A stretch of 60,000 nt of DNA from Bolinopsis microptera (lineage: Eukaryota; Ctenophora; Tentaculata; Lobata; Bolinopsidae). The stretch's first letter is position 1. The number at the start of each line of letters is the position of its first letter. Under the pieces are notes generated by a model. That model was given only the letters and a program-made list of their open reading frames with translations. It had not been told where the DNA came from and did not search any database. The stretch spans positions 9,752,675 to 9,812,674 of the forward strand of contig NC_087078.1 in assembly GCF_026151205.1 (NCBI RefSeq), read 5' to 3'. Both the position numbers and the translations under genes were made by a program. Shown here one piece after another: positions 32,379-41,517 of the stretch.

Positions 32379-32810
32379 ATGTCTTCTTCAATCACCTTCA
32401 TTCCTGGACGCACTACTTGTTCAAGAAACGTTATCCACGACGGATACCGCTACTGCCTGGATAAGAAGCGCGACGACAGGACCTACTGGCGATGTACTGA
32501 GAAAATCTGCTCCGGACGTCTCAGTCTGATGAACGACACTACTGTGACCAGTACGAAGACCCATTCCCACCCTCCTACTCCTGCGCAGCTCTTCACCAAG
32601 AGAGGATGCTTCTTCCACCACAAGCAAGCACTTTGGAGGAAGATGCAGCAACATGACCTAGTCCCGGAATACAACGCAGAGAACTCAGCAGTACGGAAGT
32701 ACTTTCAGATGATCGGTGCCATTGCCTTCGTGGACCTTGGAGACGTACTGGGTACCTGGACGCAGCTGAAAGCAACCCTTCCCCCGGAGATGGATTCCTT
32801 TGCTGACTAA
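32379..32810 (+). CDS. FLYWCH zinc-finger protein of the MULE
   Basis: 143 residues, single exon. Residues about 6-65 form a FLYWCH domain: FIPGRTTCSRNV, HDGYRYCLDKKRDD, YWRC, ICSGRL, then a THSHPP histidine pair, giving the Cys2His2 zinc ligands. FLYWCH domains bind DNA and are common N-terminal domains of MULE transposases. The rest (AFVDLGDVLGTWTQLKATLP, then a stop) resembles the segment that usually follows in MULE-associated proteins but ends before any catalytic core. It could be a truncated transposase or a stand-alone DNA-binding accessory protein. The frame is free of damage although the element lacks a transposase. Confidence 0.75.
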   Translation: MSSSITFIPGRTTCSRNVIHDGYRYCLDKKRDDRTYWRCTEKICSGRLSLMNDTTVTSTKTHSHPPTPAQLFTKRGCFFHHKQALWRKMQQHDLVPEYNAENSAVRKYFQMIGAIAFVDLGDVLGTWTQLKATLPPEMDSFAD

Positions 32811-32837
32811 ATTTTTATTGAATGTGTAAAGTGTTTT

Positions 32838-33039
32838 GTCGCACTTTAGTTCGTGTCGCACAACAGTCCAGGTAGCGCACTGTAGTGCGACAGTGTCGGC
32901 CTTGAAAATTCTCTGTCGCACTAGGGTACGTGTCGCACTACGATCCAGGTAGCGTACTCTACTGCGACAGTGTCGATCTTGGAGGTTTCGCACTAGGGTA
33001 CATGTCGCACTAGAGTACGTGTCGCACTACAGTACGTGA
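32838..33039. repeat. GTCGCACTA motif cluster, right of the FLYWCH gene
   Basis: About eight copies of GTGTCGCACTA(G/C)xGTACGTGTCG-like words, including two blocks of CCAGGTAGCG(T/C)ACT(C/G)TA(C/G)TGCGACAGTGTCG. It pairs with the left cluster partly as direct and partly as inverted repeats, so the gene sits between two arrays of one motif. Confidence 0.85.
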
Positions 33040-34071
33040 ACCGAGAATGACTCGGACCGAAAATTTTCTAAATCGAAATTATTTTCAAAGTTTTTCTGGA
33101 AACTACTTTTTCGGTTCGTACCTACATTCGAAAGGCTGTGGATGTGATAAGTTCAATATAATTATAAAGAACATGATATTTTGCCCTCGGATTTAAAGGA
33201 GAATGCGCAAATTTGGTCCTCAGAGAACTGGAATGATCGCAATTTGTCGCGAAGATCTGTTTGTCTCGGCAAACGTCAAAAATCGCGATTTGTCGCAGGG
33301 AATGGGAAAAATCGCGATTCTGCACGTGCCGCGATTTCCTTTTGACCTTGCCGATCCTGTCTCTTGATTGCTTATGATGATCAGGACCACATCACACATG
33401 ACGTATCATCACGACGATTATTGGTCACTCGAAATCGACCCGTTATGTTATCTGTTACTAATTAATCAACAGGATCATAATGTTGATTGTATCGATAAAA
33501 CATGGATTTTAAGGCATAAGGAAGCATTATTGAGCTCTGAAACCAAGTTGAATCGATTTCTCGTGCAATTTTAGGTTGGGAATGTTAATCAAAATAAGTT
33601 TATAACAATGACGATATTTTGGTAAATTTACGGTTTCTTATTCTTATTCTATAACAGGGAGTAATTAGATATAAACTACAGTACAGCTGTACTTAAACCC
33701 ACATTCACAAGCATGCAAGCTCACCTGGTCCAATTAGCGGGAAACGGAGTCTGGTGACGTCACAGTCACGTGCCCTCAGGCTCATAATCACGTGACCTCA
33801 GACCCAATCAATTGGGTTCTGGCCTGGTCAGCCCCCTGTCACCCGATCTTGAGGTGACGTACGACACCTCGTTATCCCCATTCAATGTCTGAAAGGCTAC
33901 AAATTTGAAATTTTCACATGCCAAACTCACAAGGGTCTTACGGAGTTGTGCGAGATGACGATACATAAAGGCCGCAGAATTATGAGGACTACCAGATCCT
34001 GGTGTAAGCGATTTATGATATCATGACAGGCCCTATAGGGGTGGTTAAAGGGGTCACCTAATCACGTGATT

Positions 34072-34157
34072 TACCTGGGGACCCCTGGCTATTATATTTA
34101 ATATTTATGCTCATAATCGAATAGAGATTAGGCGGAATGACAGGCGCCGCCCAGTAA
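34072..34157. mobile_element. 86-bp MITE, copy 1, with 9-bp target duplication
   Basis: Starts TACCTGGGGACCCCTGG and ends CGCCGCCCAGTAA. The direct repeat CACGTGATT is at 34063-34071 and 34158-34166. Inserted in the F1 part of the nest; the F1 copy at 36114-36859 has the uninterrupted site CACGTGATTAGG at about 36425. Confidence 0.85.
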
Positions 34158-34522
34158 CACGTGATTAGGTTAACCAATCACTTGATCGCACGTAATGAAT
34201 ACAGTCGTTATGCTTCGTATCTCGGTTATCTGAGAAGCTACAACTCTAATTTTGTCAGGACAAACGCAATTCGAATAAGGCCAAACACATTTCAATAACA
34301 AATAAAATTTAGCTCGATCCGACAAATCCAAACTATAAAATAAATGCAAAAATGAACCTTCATTTGAAAAAAATGAACACGAATATTTTTCGATTTGACA
34401 AATTCCTCGAACCAGTGGTGGTAGTAAGTCATACCGGAAAGAATTATTTCAATTGGGCACTCAGTGACTGAGCTATTAACTATTAAGGCCAACGTTTGCA
34501 AACTGACTTTTGGCCCATCCTG

Positions 34523-34997
34523 TAGTCCTGTACTAAGGGTAAACATTTGTTGTCTATCACAGAATGAATACTGAATGGTATAGCAGATAACATTAAATCT
34601 GCGGCACAATCTGCCAGTGCCATGTAAAAGGTCCGGTCAGAGCGAGGTAGCAGTGGCACTGCTGCCCCTCAGTGGCGGGGACACTTAGCAGTTCTTCGAG
34701 CAACGCCAAGCAGAGCCAGAGGACGATGTTGATGTCTTCGTCATAATCCACCTCCTGTCAACTTCCTCCTCGACCAGTGAATTTGGAAAGGGTAGGCATG
34801 CCAAACCATTTGAACCGTTTGAATGTGGGACATTTTTGAAAAAACTGAACTGATGTACTACTAATACTACTAGAAAAACTGCGCGTTTTGATCTAAAAAC
34901 ACATTTTTTAGAGATTTCACTGTTTTATCCTCTAAAGTCTAAATCTAATATCTAAAATCATCTGATATGTTAAATTTTAGGAAGGGGCGCCAAAAAT
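34523..34997. other. Intergenic between the nest and the second small MITE
   Basis: About 34630-34790 is locally GC-rich (AGTGGCACTGCTGCCCC, CTCCTCGACCAG) and could be an old coding fragment, but no frame is convincing. Otherwise AT-rich. Confidence 0.35.
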
Positions 34998-35079
34998 TAC
35001 CTGGGGACCCCAGGCTATTATATTTATGTTCATAATCATATAAATTAGGCGGGATGACAGGCTGAGCGCCGCCCAGTAA
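34998..35079. mobile_element. 82-bp MITE, copy 2 of the 34072-34157 family
   Basis: Starts TACCTGGGGACCCCAGG and ends GCGCCGCCCAGTAA, about 85 percent identical to copy 1. Flanks share GCCAAAA (before 34997 and after 35079), a likely target duplication of 7-9 bp. Confidence 0.75.
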
Positions 35080-35190
35080 GCCAAAAGGGGAGGAGCGCCA
35101 ACAGGCAACGTTACGTGCCACTGTTTCTAGGTCAATCAAATTCTACTGCTGTGGCACACACTAGATTGCGACATGTGATCAGAATATGGA

Positions 35191-35774
35191 GTAGACTCAG
35201 TATAGTAGACTCAGTATAGTAGACTCAGTATAGTAGACTCAGTATAGTAGACTCAGTATAGTAGACTCAGTATAGTAGACTCAGTATAGTAGACTCAGTA
35301 TAGTAGACTCAGTATAGTAGACTCAGTATAGTAGACTCAGTATAGTAGACTCAGTATAGTAGACTCAGTATAGTAGACTCAGTATAGTAGACTCAGTATA
35401 GTAGACTCAGTATAGTAGACTCAGTATAGTAGACTCAGTATAGTAGACTCAGTATAGTAGACTCAGTATAGTAGACTCAGTATAGTAGACTCAGTATAGT
35501 AGACTCAGTATAGTAGACTCAGTATAGTAGACTCAGTATAGTAGACTCAGTATAGTAGACTCAGTATAGTAGACTCAGTATAGTAGACTCAGTATAGTAG
35601 ACTCAGTATAGTAGACTCAGTATAGTAGACTCAGTATAGTAGACTCAGTATAGTAGACTCAGTATAGTAGACTCAGTATAGTAGACTCAGTATAGTAGAC
35701 TCAGTATAGTAGACTCAGTATAGTAGACTCAGTATAGTAGACTCAGTATAGTAGACTCAGTATAGTAGACTCAG
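35191..35774. repeat. 14-bp satellite GTAGACTCAGTATA, 41.7 copies
   Basis: 584 bp of tandem GTAGACTCAGTATA with no sequence variation that I can see. Complete homogeneity points to very recent expansion or a high correction rate. The copy number could be an assembly minimum. Confidence 0.97.
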
Positions 35775-36113
35775 TAGCTCTATACTTATTTTGCGCTAGT
35801 CTAACCATATTACTGCCAGTACCGTATTACTGATTACTTTTTCCCCGAAAAAAACTTTATTCGATGATTAATTCAGAACTCAGAAGTAGTAGAGTATTAC
35901 TAATGATTAATGCAGTTATATTCAATAATATGATAATCCCAAGTATATATTACACAAATGTAGTACATTTGAAATGTACATACACAGATATCAACGTTTT
36001 AAAAAAAGTAGAAAACACAGCAGACAGGAAATACTTATAATTTTGACAATGTTGTTCAACTGATCGTTTTAATATACGTAAATTTGTTAGGTATCTCAAT
36101 TCTGATGAAACTA
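35775..36113. other. AT-rich spacer
   Basis: No gene or repeat recognised between the 14-bp satellite and the F1 MITE. Confidence 0.4.
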
Positions 36114-36859
36114 CAGGGTGTGCCAAAAGTCAGTGGGCATACGTTGGCCTTAATAGCTCAGTCACTGAGTGCCCAATTGAAATAATTCTTTCTGGTATGA
36201 CTTACTACCATCACTGGTTCGAGGAATTTGTCAAATGGAAAAATATTCGAGTTCATTTGTTTCAAATGAAGGTTCATTTTTGCATTTATTTGATAGTTTG
36301 GATAGTCGGATCGAGCTAAATTTTATTGAATTGTGTTTGGCCATTCGAATTACGTTTGTCCTGAAAAAATTAGCTTCTCAGATAACCGAGATATGAAGCA
36401 TAACGAGTTTATTCATTACCTAATCACGTGATTAGGTGACCCCGTTAACCACCCCGTTAAACATTATGGGAATTGTTAAGGGTGCCCAATTAAGGTGTCG
36501 TGTCAGGGTGTCACATAATCACCCAGTCAATTTTGTTAACGAGATACAGAAAATTCTTGATAACTTCGTCATTTCTAATCCGTTTTGCCTCATGTTTCAG
36601 ATCATATGCAACATTCAATAATCTACCGTCTCTGAAAAAATTAGGCCTTCAGTATGTTAAGAGAAAACAATATAAGTGTTTTAATATTAAATGGGCGTGG
36701 TCTAAAATATTCAAATTTTGACAACGGAATCCTCGAACCAGTAAGTACAGTAATAACAGTATGCCATCTGCAAAGCAACAGCTCTCAAATATTTATATAA
36801 AACACGGCGGAACCCACTATAAAACCCAACGTATGCCCACTGACTTTTGGCCCACCCTG
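36114..36859 (+). mobile_element. F1 MITE copy 2, uninterrupted (746 bp)
   Basis: TIRs CAGGGTGTGCCAAAAGTCAG and CTGACTTTTGGCCCACCCTG extend to about 35 bp with two mismatches and are flanked by TA (36112-36113, 36860-36861). Contains the palindromic CCTAATCACGTGATTAGG. It is the reference that shows where F2 and the 86-bp MITE entered copy 1. No transposase ORF. Confidence 0.9.
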
Positions 36860-36884
36860 TATATAAAAATATTAATAATTCAAT

Positions 36885-37804
36885 ACATCTGTACACGTTT
36901 TTAAAAAGCATGCAACCCATTATAAGTATTCAGTAATGTTTCTGAGTTCTGTTGAAAATATAAAAATAGTCAAATGTCTGGTGATTGTCTCAGGAGCGTC
37001 TCTAAGACTTAATTTTCAGGCAGTAATACACATAAGCTAGCAATCCCTCCATAAAAGCTTCCCCCACCAGTGGATATGTTAGAAACTCCATCTTAGGATC
37101 CCTTTTCTTGCACTCTCTTGTCATAACTTTATACCCTGGTATAATGAACTTTGTCGCGTCCTCGAACTCCACCAGATCCAGATCTGCTTTCTTAAAATGA
37201 TCCAGAATTTCTCATTTGTGAGGAGCGAGTGGGGCATTTTGAGGTGCCTGTTTGCTTCCTTGCAGAGCTTCCAGTCTACCTTCCTGACAAAATCCCAAAT
37301 AAATATTTTGGTGTCCTTGTCACAGTAACCAACGAGTTCAGTCAGGAACGCTTCCAGGTCCCCATGTGCGTAAAGCATAGCCCCCAGAATAATGATGTGA
37401 GTGTAGGTCTGCTCCTTAATCTCAGGAGCAGCATCCAGGATGGAGCTGGTCAGGAACTTTCCTTGATGGCTGACTCCGTGGGACTTAGCCAGATCCTCAC
37501 ACTCCTCGATATACTTCGGGTTGATATCAGTCCCTACAAAGTGACACCCCGTGCGTTTAGCAATTCCCACGGTGTACATCCCTTTCCCACATCCCAAGTC
37601 CAGGATCCTGGAGTCTGGTCCTATCCCCTGGTTTGAGATGATATACTCTATCATATCCTCGTTTGCCTTTTTCAAGTCCGGGATGGTATCGACATCTGCA
37701 TCAGGTGATATTCTGCCGTAGTTGTAAAACCCAGGTGCTATATCGTTCCACAGATCGTTCATCAGCTTGTTAGAGTAATTAACTTTAACAGGATAAGTCG
37801 ACAT
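36885..37804 (-). pseudogene. Class I SAM-dependent methyltransferase, copy 3, frameshifted
   Basis: Coding similarity is 37804-37002; 36885-37001 is the shared 3' flank. The first about 190 codons match copy 2 (ILDLGCGKGMYTVGIAKRTG, FVGTDINPKYIEECE), then a single-base change near 37208-37215 shifts the frame and gives a premature stop at 37121. In the other frame the family C-terminus continues unbroken (GEAFMEGLLAYVYYCLKIKS, stop at 37002-37004). One lesion with everything else conserved means a very young pseudogene or a sequencing error. Motif I and the SAM-binding Asp are intact; the lost C-terminal third holds blocks conserved in both intact copies. Confidence 0.8.
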
Positions 37805-38677
37805 AATTTGTGCTTCTGTCGCTGAAATGAGAGTTAGGAAATTAAATCTAAAGCGACTAGAAGTAGAAACTCGAACGATTTATTTATCGGTAAAGGTTTG
37901 AAGGAGGTAAAGAGTGTCATGTAGGGATCGAGATCTGATATCGATCGTACGCGTAAATACTAAAAATACAATTGTTACTGCAGTTTTACAGAACAGAATG
38001 CTCAATGAATACAATTGCAGGTACCAGCCGTATTCACACTCAGAATTGAGTAATTTTCCAATGCGAGATTGGGAACACAAAAAAGATTGCCATGTGCTAG
38101 TTAATAGCCTAAATGTGACCTCATTCATGATTCAAGTGAGGAAACTTAAGCTTATGATTGTTCTTTAGTCAAACTCAAAGCAGAAATCGAATCTTGCAGA
38201 AATTCAAATCAGCACTTGTTTATTGTTCAATATCATTATCGTGTGGCTGCAGCTTTACCTCATTTGACCTTACCGAATTGAGGGAGTGGGCTCTATCAGT
38301 CAATCGCTTTGAGAGCAACAATTACTGACAGTATAAGATAAACGAGCAAGTGCCATAAAGAATTCAAATTGAACGACGAGGGGTTAACCTCAATCTCACC
38401 GTCCCAAACGTCAGGTCAGTAGGTTAAGGTAATCGTTGACAATCTATGAATCAGAATATAGGTTACAAAGTTATGGAGAATATATTTTGAGAGCTAGTTC
38501 AAAGAAGCAGGGGTACCCGTTACATATAATAATAAGCAAACTTCTGCTAGTCAGACTCATTTCACCCTACATTATATGAAGATCAAAAAGGGTAGGTGTA
38601 GTCGGCTGTAGACTTAGAGTATCCGTATCATGTAATTGTGAGATTATGATGTATATAAATAGTCAAAGGTGCTGTAG
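37805..38677. other. Intergenic, 5' side of methyltransferase copy 3
   Basis: AT-rich, no gene recognised. It should include the former promoter of copy 3. Confidence 0.35.
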
Positions 38678-38745
38678 GACTCTAGAGCGGGGGACTGTAG
38701 AGCGGACTTGGTCCGTAGTGGGACCCTAGAGCGGAATCAAATCGG
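38678..38745. repeat. CTCTAGAG-type repeat, inverted relative to 43225-43290
   Basis: Contains GACTCTAGAGCGGGGGACTG, GACTTGGTCCGTAGTGGGAC and CCTAGAGCGGAATCAAATCG. About 66 bp match the complement of 43225-43290, 4.5 kb away. The two could be termini of one composite element or two insertions of one satellite. Confidence 0.75.
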
Positions 38746-39036
38746 CTTGAAGAAAGGTGGAAACGCCCTGTACCCAAGTCGTCATGAAGTAGTTAAGGAA
38801 GTCGCGTCGTCGAGGCCAAGGTTTGAGGGGATGAGATCTAGGAGCTCCTTGAAAGAAGGGAGAACATCGTCCACTGGGAGAAAGGCAAGCTACATAAGTC
38901 TACGTATCCACACTCAAACAGGACCTGGAGTCCAGGAATTGGTAAGGGGGCTGTTAATTCCTCCGTCGTAGGTCTTCTTCAGTCCGTTCTCCCGTACCCA
39001 TCTCAGGACTACCTGGCAAAAGTGGAAGTAGCAACT
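38746..39036. other. Possible coding relic next to the 2.1-kb transposon
   Basis: A stop-free stretch (about 38835-39036, with ELLERRENIVHWEKGK) ends at the insertion site of the following element. Open sequence resumes at 41177, but the frame does not clearly join. No domain recognised. Confidence 0.3.
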
Positions 39037-41176
39037 CTGCCGTTTTCTGACAAAAGTGCTTAAGTAACACAAGGTTCATTTTGTGCAAATTGACTTTAAA
39101 GATTTCAATTCTGTAATTGCTCTGGGCTAGCTACTGTCCAATTTAAACTGCACCCACTATGTTTCTAAGGTACTTTGTCGACTTTTGAAACTTCTGACAA
39201 GGTTTCATCATCCTAACTTCTCGGAAAGTGCCTCAAAATCACAAATTATAGTTTGAATTTCTTAGAAAAGTGCTTAAGTACAGTCACATCGGCAAATACT
39301 ACATGTTCTGATGAAAATGACCCGTTCAAACCATTGGTCATCGAAAGTAAAACGAAAAATTAGCCTAAAACTGTTGTGATGAAACATTGGTTGTAAATAG
39401 GGGACACGCTGAAATAGAAAATTTGAAAATTCGTTTTCTGAGAAAAGTGCTTAAGTACAGCCACATCAGCAAAAGCTCCATGTTCTGATGAAAATGACCC
39501 GTTCAAACCAATGGTCATCGAAAGTAAAACGAAAAATTAGCCTAAAACTGTTGTGATGAAACATTGGTTGTAAATAGGGGACACGCTGAAATAGAAAATT
39601 TAAAAATTTCGTTTTCTGAGAAAAGTGCTTAAGTACAGCCACATTAGTGGGAACTTTATCTGCGATCATTCTGACCTAAAATTTTACGACAAATTGATTG
39701 GTGGTGGTTTAAGAACACGAAAACACTCCCTTCTCCCCAGCGGATTAAAAAATAGTCGGAATTCTACCAGCATTTCAACGAAGAGTTGATTGGTGAAAGT
39801 ACGGGATACCGATAATAATAAATAATTTTCTTTCTTTAGAAATTAAATTAAGAACTCAGATGAGGCTTTCTTCATAAAGACCAATTATTTGCGAATTATT
39901 GATATCGTAACGCGAGGCAAAGAAAAACAAGTGTATAAAATTAAAAATGTAACATAATTGTTGTACATCAATAAATGGTAAATAATACAAGAAATAGATG
40001 ATTTTTAGTCAAACACTCGATTAAGATCTGTTATATCTGTACTACCTTACTCGGGATTATTATGACCGGGATAAAGTGGCGGGTTTAGGGTAATTTCGCT
40101 ATATTTTTCCCGAACCACATTTTCACCGGTTGTTAATAAACCCGCCGACTCAGCTTTTAGGGTTCCCAAGGGGTATGGGTGCTCATATTTTAATCGTTGT
40201 CTTATATTCACTAAAGAAGACTATTGGGACACTTGTTGTAGGTTTTTCGACTTCATTTGGCTAAAATTGCAAAAAATTCACCTTTTCGCCCAATTCTTGT
40301 CATATATCCTTATTGTCAAAGTTGATTTAAATAGGCCAATTTTTATTTTCTTAGGTATTGAATATCTCTACATAATGAAATAGGACTCAAAATAAAAGTA
40401 ACAGTTAAATTAAAACTTGAATTAATTAAAACTGTCAATAACATGAATCAGTTTCATCAGTCATTTATTCATAATTCTAAACAATGTGAACGATGCATTC
40501 TTTCGAAGTTTGATTAACCACGAGTCATTATTTCTGTCTACTTTGAACAATTATTGATAATTCGACTTGTTTCACAAGTTTTAGCAATGCGAAAATTTCT
40601 AAACTTGTTGATCTCTAATAAGGAAATTTACATCTGAGACAAAATTTTTTAATCTAAAATTGAAAGGTTGGACACCGGTAAAATGGCGACCGGGAAAATG
40701 TGGTGGGTTTTGAGCAATTTCGCCATATTTTTCCCGAACCATATTTTAGTTGGCAGAATCAACATTTAATTAAACGTATAATGGCACTTAAGCACTTTTG
40801 TGAGAAAACGAGCCCGTTTTCACAAAAGTGCTTAAGTGACATAAATTGTTTTTTCCCAGGCCAAAAGACCCACGATCACCAAATTGCCGTCACTAGGCCA
40901 GTTTTGGACGTAGAAAACAATGCCACCGTTTTCAGTTCCCGAAATGGCACCATTTTTGAAATAAACGGCACCCGTTTTCCAAAATGTTACTTAAGCACTT
41001 TTCTCAGAAAAATGACCATTTTTTGCATTTTAGGGGGTTCCAAAAAGGGGGTTTTGGGGGGTCGGCGAATGTATCCAATGGTCCTCAGGGATAGTTCTTG
41101 ACCCAAAAACAAAAGTTAGACCAAAAAACCCGAAATTTTCAAAATGTTACTTAAGCACTTTTGTCAGAAAACGGCA
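39037..41176. mobile_element. 2.1-kb transposon with 32-bp perfect TIRs and 4-bp duplication
   Basis: CTGCCGTTTTCTGACAAAAG at 39037, running on through TGCTTAAGTAAC, is perfectly inverted at 41145-41176. AACT directly precedes 39037 and follows 41176. No transposase is visible. The word AAGTGCTTAAGTA recurs inside; 39271-39626 holds tandem units of 177-178 bp; and two direct repeats (40064-40129, 40688-40748) share AATTTCG(C)CATATTTTTCCCGAACC-like sequence with single-base changes. Superfamily unknown; a 4-bp duplication is seen in several groups. Confidence 0.8.
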
Positions 41177-41320
41177 GAACTGTCAACCACTGCTGAAGGA
41201 AAGACTTCGGAGAGAGAATTTCGAAGCGCCATCTCAATGTCCTTCGATTTCAACAGCATAAAGACACAGGACTGTAAAGTCACCAGACTGAACATGATGA
41301 GATACCCTTAGTAGGTGCTA

Positions 41321-41504
41321 ACTGTCACCAAGATGTAAATCAGATCGAACGAGAAATTAGATCGAACGAGAAATTAGATCGAACCTGTTCGATCTAGGAA
41401 TTAGATCGAACCCTGGCGCGAGATACATATACAAATACATTGAAAGCCGCGCCGCGCGTTTGATCTAATTTCTCGTTCGATCTGATTTACATATTGGTGA
41501 CAGT
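41321..41504. mobile_element. 184-bp fold-back MITE with TA duplication
   Basis: The outer about 47 bp of each end are inverted (ACTGTCACCAAGATGTAAAT, then CAGATCGAACGAGAAATTAG) with two or three mismatches. TA at 41319-41320 and 41505-41506. The middle has more GATCGAAC/GTTCGATC words. A decayed relative lies at about 17502-17565. Confidence 0.85.
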
Positions 41505-41517
41505 TAGTGTCACGCGA

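Larger units (their letters stand above)
31206..33648 (+). mobile_element. Mutator-like element (MULE) with ~120-bp TIRs and a FLYWCH gene
   Basis: The TIRs are 31206-31339 and 33531-33648 and share AAACCGTAAATTTA, AAATTTACCAAAATATCG and GATTCAACTTGGTTTCAGAG. The 9-bp target duplications CTATTATAG (31197-31205) and CTATAACAG (33649-33657) have two differences. Long TIRs, a 9-bp duplication and a FLYWCH ORF are hallmarks of animal MULEs. No catalytic MULE domain is left, so it is non-autonomous. Confidence 0.8.
19141..34037. mobile_element. F2, DNA transposon with ~0.68-kb terminal inverted repeats
   Basis: Inserted in F1 between GGGGT at 19136-19140 and GGGGT at 34038-34042, a likely 5-bp target duplication. 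Ends read TTAGGGCCTGTCATGATATC and, inverted, TATAGGGCCTGTCATGATAT. The inverted repeats (19141-20416 and 30918-34037) are about 90 percent identical by eye once insertions are removed. Subtracting nested elements leaves about 6.0 kb. The interior holds the two-exon gene at 20868-22299 and a non-LTR RNase H relic; no transposase was recognised. Superfamily unknown. Confidence 0.75.
30918..34037 (-). repeat. Right terminal inverted repeat of F2, interrupted by a MULE
   Basis: 30918-31205 and 33649-34037 match the complement of the left arm. The 2.4 kb between them is a Mutator-like element absent from the left arm, whose unbroken sequence around 20119-20145 (CCCTATTATAGTG) serves as its empty site. 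Confidence 0.8.
18784..34522 (-). mobile_element. F1 MITE copy 1, expanded to 15.7 kb by nested insertions
   Basis: Outer ends CAGGGTGGGCCAAAAGTCAG (from 18784) and CTGACTTTTGGCCCATCCTG (to 34522), each bordered by TA. The two F1 segments, 18784-19140 and 34038-34522, align in inverse orientation with the right and left halves of the uninterrupted copy at 36114-36859. Without F2 and the 86-bp MITE they total about 743 bp, against 746 bp. TA duplication and terminus suggest a Tc1/mariner-type non-autonomous element. Confidence 0.85.

Noticed and set aside
32793-32818. 17-nt identity (GACTAAATTTTTATTGA) at the stop codons of the FLYWCH gene and of the PLE fragment (9801-9817)
   Set aside because: Surrounding sequence does not match; an AT-rich stop/poly(A)-like word can arise by chance at this length in 60 kb.
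19141-34037. Maverick/Polinton interpretation of the 14.9-kb long-TIR element
   Set aside because: The size is made by nested insertions. No DNA polymerase B, integrase, ATPase or capsid genes are present, and the termini and duplication do not fit.
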